Assembly (NCBI GenBank): GCA_046293135.1
Contig: JBKBPR010000002.1
Coordinates: forward strand, 248,001 to 312,000
Source: UBA2638 sp046293135
GTDB lineage: Bacteria; Pseudomonadota; Alphaproteobacteria; Micavibrionales; Micavibrionaceae
DNA length: 64,000 nt
Direction of reading: 5' to 3'
The notes under the pieces are model-generated. The model did no database searches and had not been told where the DNA came from. It saw nothing but the letters and a program-made list of their open reading frames with translations. The translations under genes were made by a program, and so were the position numbers. This document shows, in pieces, positions 1-7,833 of this stretch. Within the stretch, counting starts at the first letter, position 1, and each line of letters opens with the position of its first letter.

Positions 1-513
1 GTGCGCACCGGCATTGATGCCGAACGTACGCTGCTGGAAAGCCTGCAATACAAGGCTGATCTGGTGATTGATACAACAACCCTCTCTATTCACGATTTGC
101 GGCATATTCTGGAGGGACACTTCCATATAGAGCCGCAAAAGCAGCTTTCCGTGACGCTCATGTCTTTCGGCTATAAATACGGTATTCCGCGAGAGGCGGA
201 TATTGTGATGGATGTAAGATTTCTCGAAAATCCGCACTGGATTGCAGGTTTGCGCGAAAAGACAGGTCATGATCCGGAGGTCGGGGCGCATATCGAAAAA
301 GACCCGCAATTTGAGGGTTTTCTTACACATTTCAAGGCTCTGATTGCGCCGCTATTGCCGCGCTACGCCCATGAAGGAAAAAAATACCTGACGATTGCGA
401 TTGGCTGCACGGGCGGGCGTCACCGCTCGGTTTACACCGTGCAAAAGCTCGTGCAATGGCTTAACAACGAAGGCCATAGCGCCCACACCGATCACCGCGA
501 TCTGGGGAATTGA
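1..513 (+). CDS. rapZ: RNase adapter protein RapZ, C-terminal part (5' end outside window)
   Basis: The visible 170 residues are the C-terminal half of the RapZ/YvcJ family, whose full length is about 280-310 residues. The gene therefore starts before base 1, and the GTG at base 1 is probably an internal valine. The family signatures are SFGYKYGIP near residue 56, DVRFLENP near residue 76 and GCTGGRHRSV near residue 138. The last is the conserved C-terminal part that in E. coli RapZ binds RNA and glucosamine-6-phosphate. In alphaproteobacteria rapZ usually lies with hprK and PTS genes upstream of ahcY. Here ahcY follows about 0.6 kb downstream, but no PTS gene lies between. The Walker A half is not visible. 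Whether RapZ guides RNase E in this organism is not shown. Confidence 0.93.
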   Translation: MRTGIDAERTLLESLQYKADLVIDTTTLSIHDLRHILEGHFHIEPQKQLSVTLMSFGYKYGIPREADIVMDVRFLENPHWIAGLREKTGHDPEVGAHIEKDPQFEGFLTHFKALIAPLLPRYAHEGKKYLTIAIGCTGGRHRSVYTVQKLVQWLNNEGHSAHTDHRDLGN

Positions 514-653
514 TAGCTTCCTACGAAAGCAAAAATATCAATTAATACATGTTTACAGGGGACGGGGCAGAGACAACAGTCGGCTGTGGAGCTACCGTTA
601 CACTAGCATCACTCGCTTCAGCAAATTTTGCGCAAATGCCCAATAAATCTAAC

Positions 654-1037
654 TTACTCATGAAAAACACCCTTCTCTATTACCAGTATTGCATTTTCTT
701 TTGAAACCCCTGATCCGTCATGTGTGCGGAAAATGACCTTTTGGTCAGTATCATCAGGCTTCATAGGTATAATAGTAAACAAAATACGGGTCTTTGTCAA
801 AGATTTGAGATCCATCGTGCGTTTACGCTGGTTCATCACCGCCATCAGATTGGCGACACGTTTTTCGCTCAACTCCGATTCTTCCTGCAGATCCAGCACC
901 GTATAGCTGCCGACCAGCTCATAATCAGCCTTTTCGGCGCGATACTGGAAAATCTGAAACGAGCGCTCAATCAAGGGATTGGGCTTGGCGATAAATTCCG
1001 GCTTGTGCGATTCTTCGTTAAAATCTTCGGGATTCAT
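654..1037 (-). CDS. hypothetical protein (127 aa)
   Basis: I do not recognise a family. The start is placed at the ATG at 1037 because AGGA lies ten bases before it; an upstream alternative at 1103 would run almost to the ahcY leader and has no such site. The product is hydrophilic and acidic at the N-terminus, with no signal peptide, membrane segment or cysteine cluster. A stretch rich in charged residues in the middle (ELSEKRVANLMAVMNQRKRT) probably forms a helix. It is transcribed divergently from ahcY, so the two genes share a promoter region of about 100 bp. Its place between rapZ and ahcY is where some alphaproteobacteria carry PTS components, but it does not resemble HPr or an EIIA protein. 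Confidence 0.6.
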   Translation of the reverse strand: MNPEDFNEESHKPEFIAKPNPLIERSFQIFQYRAEKADYELVGSYTVLDLQEESELSEKRVANLMAVMNQRKRTMDLKSLTKTRILFTIIPMKPDDTDQKVIFRTHDGSGVSKENAILVIEKGVFHE

Positions 1038-1134
1038 CACTTTTTCCTGTGTTTTCGATATTTTACCCTTGATTATTCTTCCACAAGCGTGAAGTATTCG
1101 CAAAGATTTTTAATAGTTTCAGGAGATTTGAATT

Positions 1135-2445
1135 ATGAGCGCACAACCTCACGCCGTACAGAATGATTATAAGGTTAAGGATATTTCCCTCGCCGAATGG
1201 GGCCGCAAGGAAATTGAACTGGCCGAAGTGGAAATGCCGGGCTTGATGGCTCTACGTGAGGAATATGGCGCGAAGCAGCCTCTCAAAGATGCGCGTATCT
1301 CCGGCTGTCTGCACATGACAATCCAGACTGCGGTGCTGATCGAAACGCTGCAAGCGCTTGGCGCGGAAGTGCGTTGGTCGTCTTGCAATATCTTCTCAAC
1401 GCAAGATCACGCAGCAGCAGCGATTGCCGCCCGCGGTACGCCTGTCTTTGCATGGAAGGGCGAGACCGAGGAAGAATATGAATGGTGTATCGAACAAACT
1501 ATCAAAGGCCCGAATGGCTGGGTTCCCAATATGATCTTGGATGACGGCGCCGATTTGTCGCTGATGGTGCATGAAAAATACCCCGAGTTGTTCAACGATA
1601 TCAAAGGGATTTCCGAAGAAACAACAACGGGCGTTCTGCGCCTCAATGAACTCGCGCAAAAGGGCAAGCTGCTCTGTCCGGTGATTAACGTCAATGATTC
1701 CGTGACAAAATCCAAATTCGACAACAAATATGGCTGCCGCGAATCTTGCGTGGATGCGATCCGCCGCGCCACAGATGTGATGATGGCCGGTAAGGTTGCC
1801 ATGGTTTGCGGATTTGGCGATGTCGGTAAGGGCACTGCGGAATCTCTGCGTCAGGCCGGTTGCCGCGTTATGGTTTCCGAAGTTGACCCGATTTGCGCGC
1901 TGCAAGCCGCGATGGAAGGCTTTGAGGTTGTGACGATGGAGCAAGCCGCGCCGCGCGCCGATATTTTCGTGACCGCCACAGGCAACAAGGATGTCATCAC
2001 CATGGATCACATGCGCGAGATGAAGGACAATGCGATTGTCTGCAATATCGGGCATTTCGACAACGAAATCCAGACACAGCCTTTGCGCAATCTGAAATGG
2101 ACGAATATCAAGCCGCAGGTTGACCAGATCGAATTCCCATCCGGCAAACGGATTATCATGCTGGCCGAAGGCCGCCTTGTGAATCTCGGCTGCGCGACGG
2201 GTCACCCAAGCTTTGTGATGAGCGCGTCTTTCACCAACCAGACCTTGGCGCAGATCGAGCTGTGGAGCAATTCATCCGCTTATGATAACCGCGTTTACGT
2301 GCTGCCGAAGCATCTGGATGAAAAGGTTGCGGCGCTGCACCTTGAAAAGGTCGGTGCAACACTGACGACGCTGAGCGGCGAACAAGCCGAATATATCGGC
2401 GTTGCGCCCAAAGGCCCGTTCAAAAAGGACGAGTACCGCTACTAA
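1135..2445 (+). CDS. ahcY: adenosylhomocysteinase (S-adenosyl-L-homocysteine hydrolase)
   Basis: This cytosolic NAD-dependent enzyme reversibly splits S-adenosylhomocysteine into adenosine and homocysteine, which removes the product inhibitor of methyltransferases and feeds the methyl cycle. The 436-residue length fits bacterial AhcY. The substrate-domain signature ILDDGADLS is near residue 140. The Rossmann fold signature VCGFGDVGKG is near residue 223, and the protein ends in the conserved KDEYRY that reaches into the partner subunit's NAD site. The ATG at 1135 follows AGGAG at a ten-base distance. The leader of under 100 bases shows no obvious SAH riboswitch. A strong terminator follows at 2481. 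The gene is monocistronic, between rapZ and the divL region. Confidence 0.98.
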   Translation: MSAQPHAVQNDYKVKDISLAEWGRKEIELAEVEMPGLMALREEYGAKQPLKDARISGCLHMTIQTAVLIETLQALGAEVRWSSCNIFSTQDHAAAAIAARGTPVFAWKGETEEEYEWCIEQTIKGPNGWVPNMILDDGADLSLMVHEKYPELFNDIKGISEETTTGVLRLNELAQKGKLLCPVINVNDSVTKSKFDNKYGCRESCVDAIRRATDVMMAGKVAMVCGFGDVGKGTAESLRQAGCRVMVSEVDPICALQAAMEGFEVVTMEQAAPRADIFVTATGNKDVITMDHMREMKDNAIVCNIGHFDNEIQTQPLRNLKWTNIKPQVDQIEFPSGKRIIMLAEGRLVNLGCATGHPSFVMSASFTNQTLAQIELWSNSSAYDNRVYVLPKHLDEKVAALHLEKVGATLTTLSGEQAEYIGVAPKGPFKKDEYRY

Positions 2446-2480
2446 TCAAGCCCAATCATTTTTGATTATTCTGATTTTAG

Positions 2481-2515
2481 AAAATCCGGAGGCGCTGCGT
2501 TTCCGGATTTTTTTA
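2481..2515 (+). terminator. rho-independent terminator of ahcY
   Basis: A perfect 9-bp stem, AAATCCGGA (2482-2490) with TCCGGATTT (2502-2510), encloses an 11-base loop and runs into a T tract ending at 2514. It lies 36 bases after the ahcY stop codon. Confidence 0.9.
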
Positions 2516-2525
2516 TTGTTTGGAC

Positions 2526-2640
2526 GTTTCGCCCCACTCGCCCCACTCTCTGCCTTTAAGTGGGGCGAAGGCTTTGTTAAATATTTCAGTAAGTTACGGG
2601 AGTTTCGCCCCACTCGCCCCACTTGCCCCACTTGTTTTTT
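2526..2640. repeat. dispersed intergenic GTGGGGC-array element, copy A
   Basis: The element opens with GTTTCGCCCCACTCGCCCC and has an inverted arm, AGTGGGGCGAAG, at 2559-2570, which gives an 11-bp hairpin arm. A spacer containing ATTTCAGTAAGTTACGGG follows, then a second array with three CGCCCCACT/TGCCCCACT units and a run of T (2602-2640). Copy B at 52943-53058 has the same order and nearly the same sequence. Both sit just after the 3' end of a plus-strand gene (ahcY here, infC there). The minus strand carries spaced GGGG runs that could form a G-quadruplex. There is no open reading frame of interest. The function is unknown. Confidence 0.85.
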
Positions 2641-2826
2641 TAATTTAAGCTGTTTTGGTGGTTTAAACTTTTGGATTGCGGCCTGCGCCAAAGTGACAAG
2701 AGAGTGAGCGCCACAGAGAATAGCGAAATAGTAAGGCCGCATAATAAAGGTGGTTTTTAGGCGCAGTTCGCCCCCGAACCAAATCTAATATATGATTTAA
2801 TTCCTAAAATAGCAAGTAAATTTTAG
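2641..2826. other. AT-rich intergenic stretch, no gene seen
   Basis: This is the space between repeat copy A and the EF-hand-like gene. It contains no convincing open reading frame, promoter pair or RNA gene that I can recognise. Confidence 0.5.
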
Positions 2827-4331
2827 ATGCAAAACCATCAAGACCACCAGACCAAAACGTCCCCGCCCCGCGCCCTGTTACCGCGTGTGGCAAATAAAAC
2901 AATATTTTTTACTCACGAGAAAATATTCGCCTGATCTTACTTTTAGCCCTTGCGGTTTTATCAGCCATCCATTTTGTCTATCCGTTTTTTGGCTTGAACA
3001 TCTTGGAAAAATTCTACAAACCAGACCCGCCGCCATCGAACCAATCTTTTCAATCCGATTATGATTACGGCCAAAAGGCTGAAATTTTTCCACTGATACC
3101 GTTAGAATACGCGGCATCGGTTCTTGTTTTGGATATAAGCGGAAATCAGAGTCTGCCGATAGGCTTATACAAGCCAAATTCAGTATATTGGGATGTCGAT
3201 CTTGACGGTTTTTCCGAAGCCAGCGCGTGGATAAGCCCGCAAAACGGACTATTGGCAATTGATCTCAATCAAGACGGCATCATTAACAACCATTCTGAAT
3301 TGATCGGCGATCAGGCCTGTAGCAACAACCCGTTTCTTTTGCTGGCCTATTATGATTCCAACCAAGACGGAATAATAGATGACAATGATGAGCAATTTGA
3401 CCAGCTTTTGGTATGGATCGATGTCAACTCTGATGGATATAGCCAAAAGGACGAATTGCATAGCTTGGCTGATCTGGGCATTACGAGCATTTCCCTGACG
3501 GCGATAAACGCGCCTTATCTCCTGAATGAGAGTCTGGTAACGCATGAAAGCATATTCACAATGAGCGGAGAGGAACGCATGATTGTGGGTGCGTGGCTTC
3601 CTTATGATGATGTAAATACGGCATATTACAAAAAATACATACCTGATATGCGTGTTTTATTTTTGCCAACAGCGCGCGGTTTTGGAACTCTTCCCAGCCT
3701 ACATATAGCCATGAGCCTGAATGAAAATTTACTTAGTATGCTTGCAGAGATTGTGGTCAATAACGTCACAACGATTTATGCCCCTGACTTTGACCTGCAT
3801 ACAAAAATTTTATCCGTTATGTATGAATGGGCGAGGGTGTCTGATGTTCCTATAGATAGCCGTGGGCCTAATATTGACGCCAGAATGCTGTATTTTCTGG
3901 AAAATTTTATGGGGCGGCCTTTTTTACAAAGAGGCAAGAGATCCAGCCCGCTTCCTCAATCTGCGGGCTATATGAAAACGGCATTTAGAAACGGATTTAA
4001 TAATATCTATGCAACAATTCTTGGTCAAACAAGCGCCGCAGATATTTTTAGTGAAAAGGCCTTATACAATTTGAAGAAAGGCACTTTTGATGGCTCGTGG
4101 GAGCTTAATTTGGATGCGATTGAACAACTGACAAATCATTACCGTTTATCCGGCACTGCATTGGAAAATCAGTGGGGGAATATTCTTCGTTTGATCGAAT
4201 ATACCGTTGGTTTGAAAAATCTTCCTGATGAGGATCGGGAAAGGCTTAATACCATCATCCAGAACAGCGATATCATGGGGACGCTCAACCTCGCATTTTA
4301 TGAAACAGACTTTCTTCAAAGAATCCCCTAA
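2827..4331 (+). CDS. membrane-anchored EF-hand-like calcium-binding protein, reading frame broken at a T6 run
   Basis: From the ATG at 2827 the first frame encodes 35 residues and stops at 2932. The third frame is open from 2898 to 4331. A minus-one shift at the six Ts at 2905-2910, or one extra T there, joins them into about 500 residues. The joined protein has a cytoplasmic N-terminus, a hydrophobic segment rich in Leu and Ala (about residues 36-55), then four Asp-rich loops of EF-hand type (DVDLDGFSE, DLNQDGIINN, DSNQDGIIDD, DVNSDGYSQ). These resemble the loops found in large secreted calcium-binding proteins of proteobacteria. The last 270 residues are not recognised. The only start within the open frame is a TTG at 2994, after the membrane segment. 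The first 20 codons closely resemble the 5' end of divL downstream. Either a frameshifted gene, a sequencing error or recoding is possible. Confidence 0.7.
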
Positions 4332-4350
4332 AAAAAATCCCCTAAAAAAA
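4323..4350. repeat. 14-bp tandem duplication across a stop codon
   Basis: ATCCCCTAAAAAAA occurs twice in direct succession (4323-4336 and 4337-4350), followed by a partial third copy. The stop codon of the EF-hand-like gene (4329-4331) is inside the first unit. It lies directly before the divL start region. Confidence 0.85.
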
Positions 4351-4390
4351 TCCCTTGAAGAGGTTCGGTGCAATTCATACACTGCCTAGT

Positions 4391-6823
4391 GTGACCGATA
4401 CATCAAAACACCATCGCCGCCAGACCAAAACCTCCCCGCTCAAAACCCTGTTGCTGGGCATGACGGGCAAGGCGGCTTTATTGGAAGAAAAGGCGCGGCT
4501 TGAGGCGTTTCTGGCGGCCTTCCCCGGCGATTATTGCGGCTGGTCACCCGATGGCAGCATGATTTACAGCGCCGGATTTTGCGCCCTGCTAGGGTTGGAG
4601 CGGATCGGCTCGATCCACGATATTCAAAACAGCCTCAATGTCAGTGACGCCGCCGCTCTGGAGGGTGTTTTTAATACGCTCAAAGAAACGGGGCGGGCAT
4701 TCACGCTCACCGTTTTGACCAATGACGGCACAAAGGCGCTGAAAATATCGGGAACGCGGGGGAATTCGCTCGATGCCAAGGATCATTTCATCACGCTTTG
4801 GGCGGAAGATGTCAGCGAGCACCATTTTGCACAAACCGCCCAAGACACGCAGATGAGCGCCCTGAGCGCTGCGCATAATACGCTCGATTGCGTGTTAAAG
4901 GTTATGCCGTGGCCGATCTGGAAACGCGATAACAAAGGCGCGCTGATCTGGTGCAATGCCCGCTATGCCGATTTTGTCGGGCAGGATATCGAGGGCGTTA
5001 TACGCGAGCAAAAAGAGCTGCCCTTGGCCTCACGCAAGAAGAAAAGCGAGGAAGGACAACCGATTTCAGGCAGCGCGCTGGCCGCCAAGGCGCGCAGCGA
5101 GAACGCCCCGCAAATCAGCAAGGCGCATATTGTATATAACGGCAAACGCCTTTTGATGCGCTTGACGGAAATGCCGCATCACGATGCGCAAACGGGATTC
5201 ACAGGCTCGATCGGGATGGCCGAGGATATTTCCGAGCTAGAGGAGCTGGAAAGCGCGATCAAACGCTTTCAGGCAACGCAAGAAGAGCTGCTGGAGCAGC
5301 TCCGCACCGCTATCGGCGTTTTTGATTCGGAGCATCGTCTGGAGTTTTATAACTCCGCCTTCAGCCAGCTTTGGGCGCTGGAAGATCAATGGCTGAACGG
5401 CAAACCCAAGCTCGGCGATTTGCTCGAAAAACTGCGCGAAAGCCGCCGCCTGCCCGAACAGGCCGATTTCCGCAAATTCAAGCAAGGCTGGATCAATATG
5501 TTCACCTCGCTGTTACAGCCACACGAAGATATGCTGTATTTGCCCGATGGCTCGGCGTTGCGGATGTTGGTTGTGCCGCATAGCGCGGGCGGGTTAATGA
5601 TGACCTTTGAGGATGTCACCAGCCGTTTGGAGCTTGAATCCTCCTATAACACCTTGATCGCGGTGCAGCGGGAAACGCTCGATAATCTGGCCGAGGCCGT
5701 CGCGGTGTATGGCGGGAATGGCCGCCTGAAGCTCTGGAATCCGTCCTTTGCGCGGTTGTGGCGCTTCAACCCCGAAGATTTGAGCGGCGAGCCGCATATC
5801 AACACGCTGGTCGATAAAAAGAAATCCTTCTTCTCCGAGCTGGAATGGCCGGTGCGCCGCGAAGAGCTGATTGCCAAGGGGCTTGACCGCATCATGCATG
5901 AAGGCCGCCTGAAGCGCAGCGATGACACGCTGGTCGATTATTCGACTGTGCCGCTGCCCGATGGCGGGGTTTTGATTACCTATGCCGATGTGACCGATTC
6001 CGTGCGGGTTGAAAATGCCCTGCGCGAGAAAAACGCCGCGCTCGAAGCCGCTGAAAAGCTCAAGATCGACTTTTTGGCGAATGTGTCCTATCAGCTCCGC
6101 ACGCCGCTCAATGCGATTATGGGCTTTAATGATATTCTCGATCAGCAATATTTCGGCCCGCTCAATCCGCGCCAGAAAGAATATACGAGCGATATTCGCG
6201 CCGCCAGTGACAGGCTGCTGAATTTGATCAATGATATTCTTGACCTCTCGACGATTGAGGCGGGGTATATGAGCCTTGAGCGGGAGGACACGCCAATCCT
6301 CGGCTTGCTGGAGAGCATTGTTGACCTGACCAGCGATTGGGCGCGCAAGAGCAAGATTGAAATTTCGCTGCAATGCCCGAAAACAATCGGAAAAATCTCG
6401 ATTGATGCGCGCAGGCTCAAACAGGCCATTATGAATATCATCCGCAATTCGATCACCTTTACACCGTCGGGCGGGAAAATTTCGGTTGCGGCCAAACGGC
6501 TCAAAGACGGGGTGCAAATTGTTATCAGTGACACGGGGATTGGTATCTCACGCGAGAACCATCGCCGCATCTTTGAACCGTTCGAACGGGCGCAGCGCGG
6601 GTTCAACTCCGATCAGCAAACTGAATCTGACAGCGGCGTAACCATGCGCTCCGGTGCGGGTTTGGGGCTATCGCTGGTGAAAAATATCATGAAGTTGCAT
6701 GGCGGGTCAGTGACCCTTCAGAGCGAACTCAACGAAGGCACAACCGTGACGCTGTTCATCCCGTTTGAAATGGAAAGCAGCGTCAAGCCAATCAAAATGG
6801 GCAAGGCACTTTCGTTTCAGTAA
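4391..6823 (+). CDS. divL: DivL-type sensor kinase homologue with tyrosine in the H-box
   Basis: The product has about 810 residues: several PAS-like sensor modules over residues 40-540, a dimerisation helix, then a HATPase domain. The H-box reads NVSYQLRTPL, so tyrosine (about residue 567) stands where histidine is normally phosphorylated. Caulobacter DivL has the same substitution; there it binds DivK~P and tunes CckA and so the CtrA cell-cycle pathway. The ATP lid elements remain: NIIRNS near 680, DTGIGI near 713 and GAGLGLSL near 754. There is no membrane segment. The GTG at 4391 is preferred over a TTG at 4355, but neither has a clear Shine-Dalgarno sequence. Caulobacter divL also neighbours tsaE, which supports orthology. 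The regulatory role here is inferred from the family. Confidence 0.88.
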   Translation: MTDTSKHHRRQTKTSPLKTLLLGMTGKAALLEEKARLEAFLAAFPGDYCGWSPDGSMIYSAGFCALLGLERIGSIHDIQNSLNVSDAAALEGVFNTLKETGRAFTLTVLTNDGTKALKISGTRGNSLDAKDHFITLWAEDVSEHHFAQTAQDTQMSALSAAHNTLDCVLKVMPWPIWKRDNKGALIWCNARYADFVGQDIEGVIREQKELPLASRKKKSEEGQPISGSALAAKARSENAPQISKAHIVYNGKRLLMRLTEMPHHDAQTGFTGSIGMAEDISELEELESAIKRFQATQEELLEQLRTAIGVFDSEHRLEFYNSAFSQLWALEDQWLNGKPKLGDLLEKLRESRRLPEQADFRKFKQGWINMFTSLLQPHEDMLYLPDGSALRMLVVPHSAGGLMMTFEDVTSRLELESSYNTLIAVQRETLDNLAEAVAVYGGNGRLKLWNPSFARLWRFNPEDLSGEPHINTLVDKKKSFFSELEWPVRREELIAKGLDRIMHEGRLKRSDDTLVDYSTVPLPDGGVLITYADVTDSVRVENALREKNAALEAAEKLKIDFLANVSYQLRTPLNAIMGFNDILDQQYFGPLNPRQKEYTSDIRAASDRLLNLINDILDLSTIEAGYMSLEREDTPILGLLESIVDLTSDWARKSKIEISLQCPKTIGKISIDARRLKQAIMNIIRNSITFTPSGGKISVAAKRLKDGVQIVISDTGIGISRENHRRIFEPFERAQRGFNSDQQTESDSGVTMRSGAGLGLSLVKNIMKLHGGSVTLQSELNEGTTVTLFIPFEMESSVKPIKMGKALSFQ

Positions 6824-6829
6824 GATGAT

Positions 6830-7255
6830 TTATTCAAAGCAATCGGCGAAGTAATCATAGCCGGTGTTATTGGCATTGCGGGTGGCGCGCAAGACTATCT
6901 CCCCGCTATCAAGCCGCGTTTTGCAGTTAAAGACCGGAAACAATGTGCGGATGGTCAAATCCAGTTTGCGCCCCGGATAAAATGGGCCGTAGGAGCAAAA
7001 TTCGGCGCGGTCAGACGGATAACCCTCGGCATCAACCGATCCCGCCGCCTCCAGCCTGAAATTCGAGCGGTGACGCGCTTGCGAGCCTTGCGGGGTGGTA
7101 TAAAAATCCGTACCGAAATTGCCGTACATGGTGAAGTCGGCGGAATTGCGGACATTGAAACAAATCGGCTCGGCCACGATATCGGGCTGCTCGGCTTTGG
7201 CTTCAAAACCCGCAAAAATCAGGAATAAACACAATGCTGCAAAGAGCGCTCTCAT
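6830..7255 (-). CDS. small secreted protein with four cysteines (141 aa)
   Basis: I do not recognise a family. Residues 1-21 form a typical Sec signal peptide (hydrophobic core LFAALCLFLIFAGF) with probable cleavage after the AKA motif, so the mature part of about 120 residues would be periplasmic. The mature part has four cysteines (ICF, FCS, NCK, DCF), consistent with two disulphide bonds, and is rich in beta-prone stretches. The gene is convergent with divL, with six bases between the stop codons, and divergent from tsaE, so it has its own promoter. It has no visible functional link with either neighbour. Confidence 0.7.
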   Translation of the reverse strand: MRALFAALCLFLIFAGFEAKAEQPDIVAEPICFNVRNSADFTMYGNFGTDFYTTPQGSQARHRSNFRLEAAGSVDAEGYPSDRAEFCSYGPFYPGRKLDLTIRTLFPVFNCKTRLDSGEIVLRATRNANNTGYDYFADCFE

Positions 7256-7362
7256 ACCTTTATTCTATCATAATCGCGGCGGGCTTCCTATAAACAAAAC
7301 TTGTGCGCCGCCACAGAAAAAAGCTTTATTTTCCGATATTTGCCGCTAATCTGGAAGCCATT

Positions 7363-7833
7363 ATGAACCGCATCCAGCAAGAGCATTTTTCCGCCGATGA
7401 AAGCGACACAATCGCCCTTGCCCGTCGCCTTGCGCCAAGCTTGAGGAACGGTGATATTTTGTGCCTCTCAGGAACGCTGGGCATGGGCAAATCGGTCTTT
7501 GCCCGCGCTCTTATCCGGCATTTATGCGGCGATGATACGCTCGAAGTGCCAAGCCCAACCTTCACCCTTGTGCAGCATTATGAGATTGCACATCCGCACA
7601 CAGAAACGGGCGCAGCGCAGCTTTGGCATTTTGATTTATACCGCCTCAAAGACCCCGAGGAGATTTACGAGCTGGGCTGGGAGGACGCGCTTTATGACGG
7701 GATCAGCCTTGTTGAATGGCCGGAGCGTTTGGGCGCGCTCAAACCTCGCCATGCGATTGATGTGGTATTTTCCAAACCCGAACAAACACCCGACACGCAT
7801 CGCCGCATTGCCATTACGGGGGGTGCGGAGTGA
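7363..7833 (+). CDS. tsaE: tRNA threonylcarbamoyladenosine biosynthesis protein TsaE
   Basis: TsaE is the small ATPase that works with TsaB and TsaD to make t6A37 in tRNAs reading ANN codons. The Walker A motif GTLGMGKS is near residue 37, SPTFTLVQ near residue 66 and HFDLYRL near residue 90, followed by LVEWPER; these are the family hallmarks. The ATG at 7363 gives 156 residues, the usual length, and has GGAAG shortly upstream. A longer reading from 7303 adds a basic tail without support. The gene opens an operon-like run: the next gene starts inside its stop codon (GTGA overlap). tsaE beside divL is the arrangement known in Caulobacter-like genomes. Confidence 0.96.
   Translation: MNRIQQEHFSADESDTIALARRLAPSLRNGDILCLSGTLGMGKSVFARALIRHLCGDDTLEVPSPTFTLVQHYEIAHPHTETGAAQLWHFDLYRLKDPEEIYELGWEDALYDGISLVEWPERLGALKPRHAIDVVFSKPEQTPDTHRRIAITGGAE

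Noticed and set aside
1038..1134. SAH riboswitch upstream of ahcY
   Set aside because: The gap is under 100 bases, and I could not find the conserved SAH riboswitch helices; the divergent gene uses part of it.
1396..2205. Long minus-strand reading frame (269 codons) inside ahcY
   Set aside because: It is the complement of a highly conserved enzyme gene; the codon bias of ahcY creates it and the product looks like no protein family.
2994..4331. TTG at 2994 as the real start of the EF-hand-like gene
   Set aside because: It would remove an in-frame hydrophobic segment and has no ribosome-binding site; the frame continues upstream to the T6 run.
5594..6517. Minus-strand reading frame of 307 codons inside divL
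   Set aside because: Shadow of the kinase coding strand; no start signals, and divL motifs run through the whole stretch.
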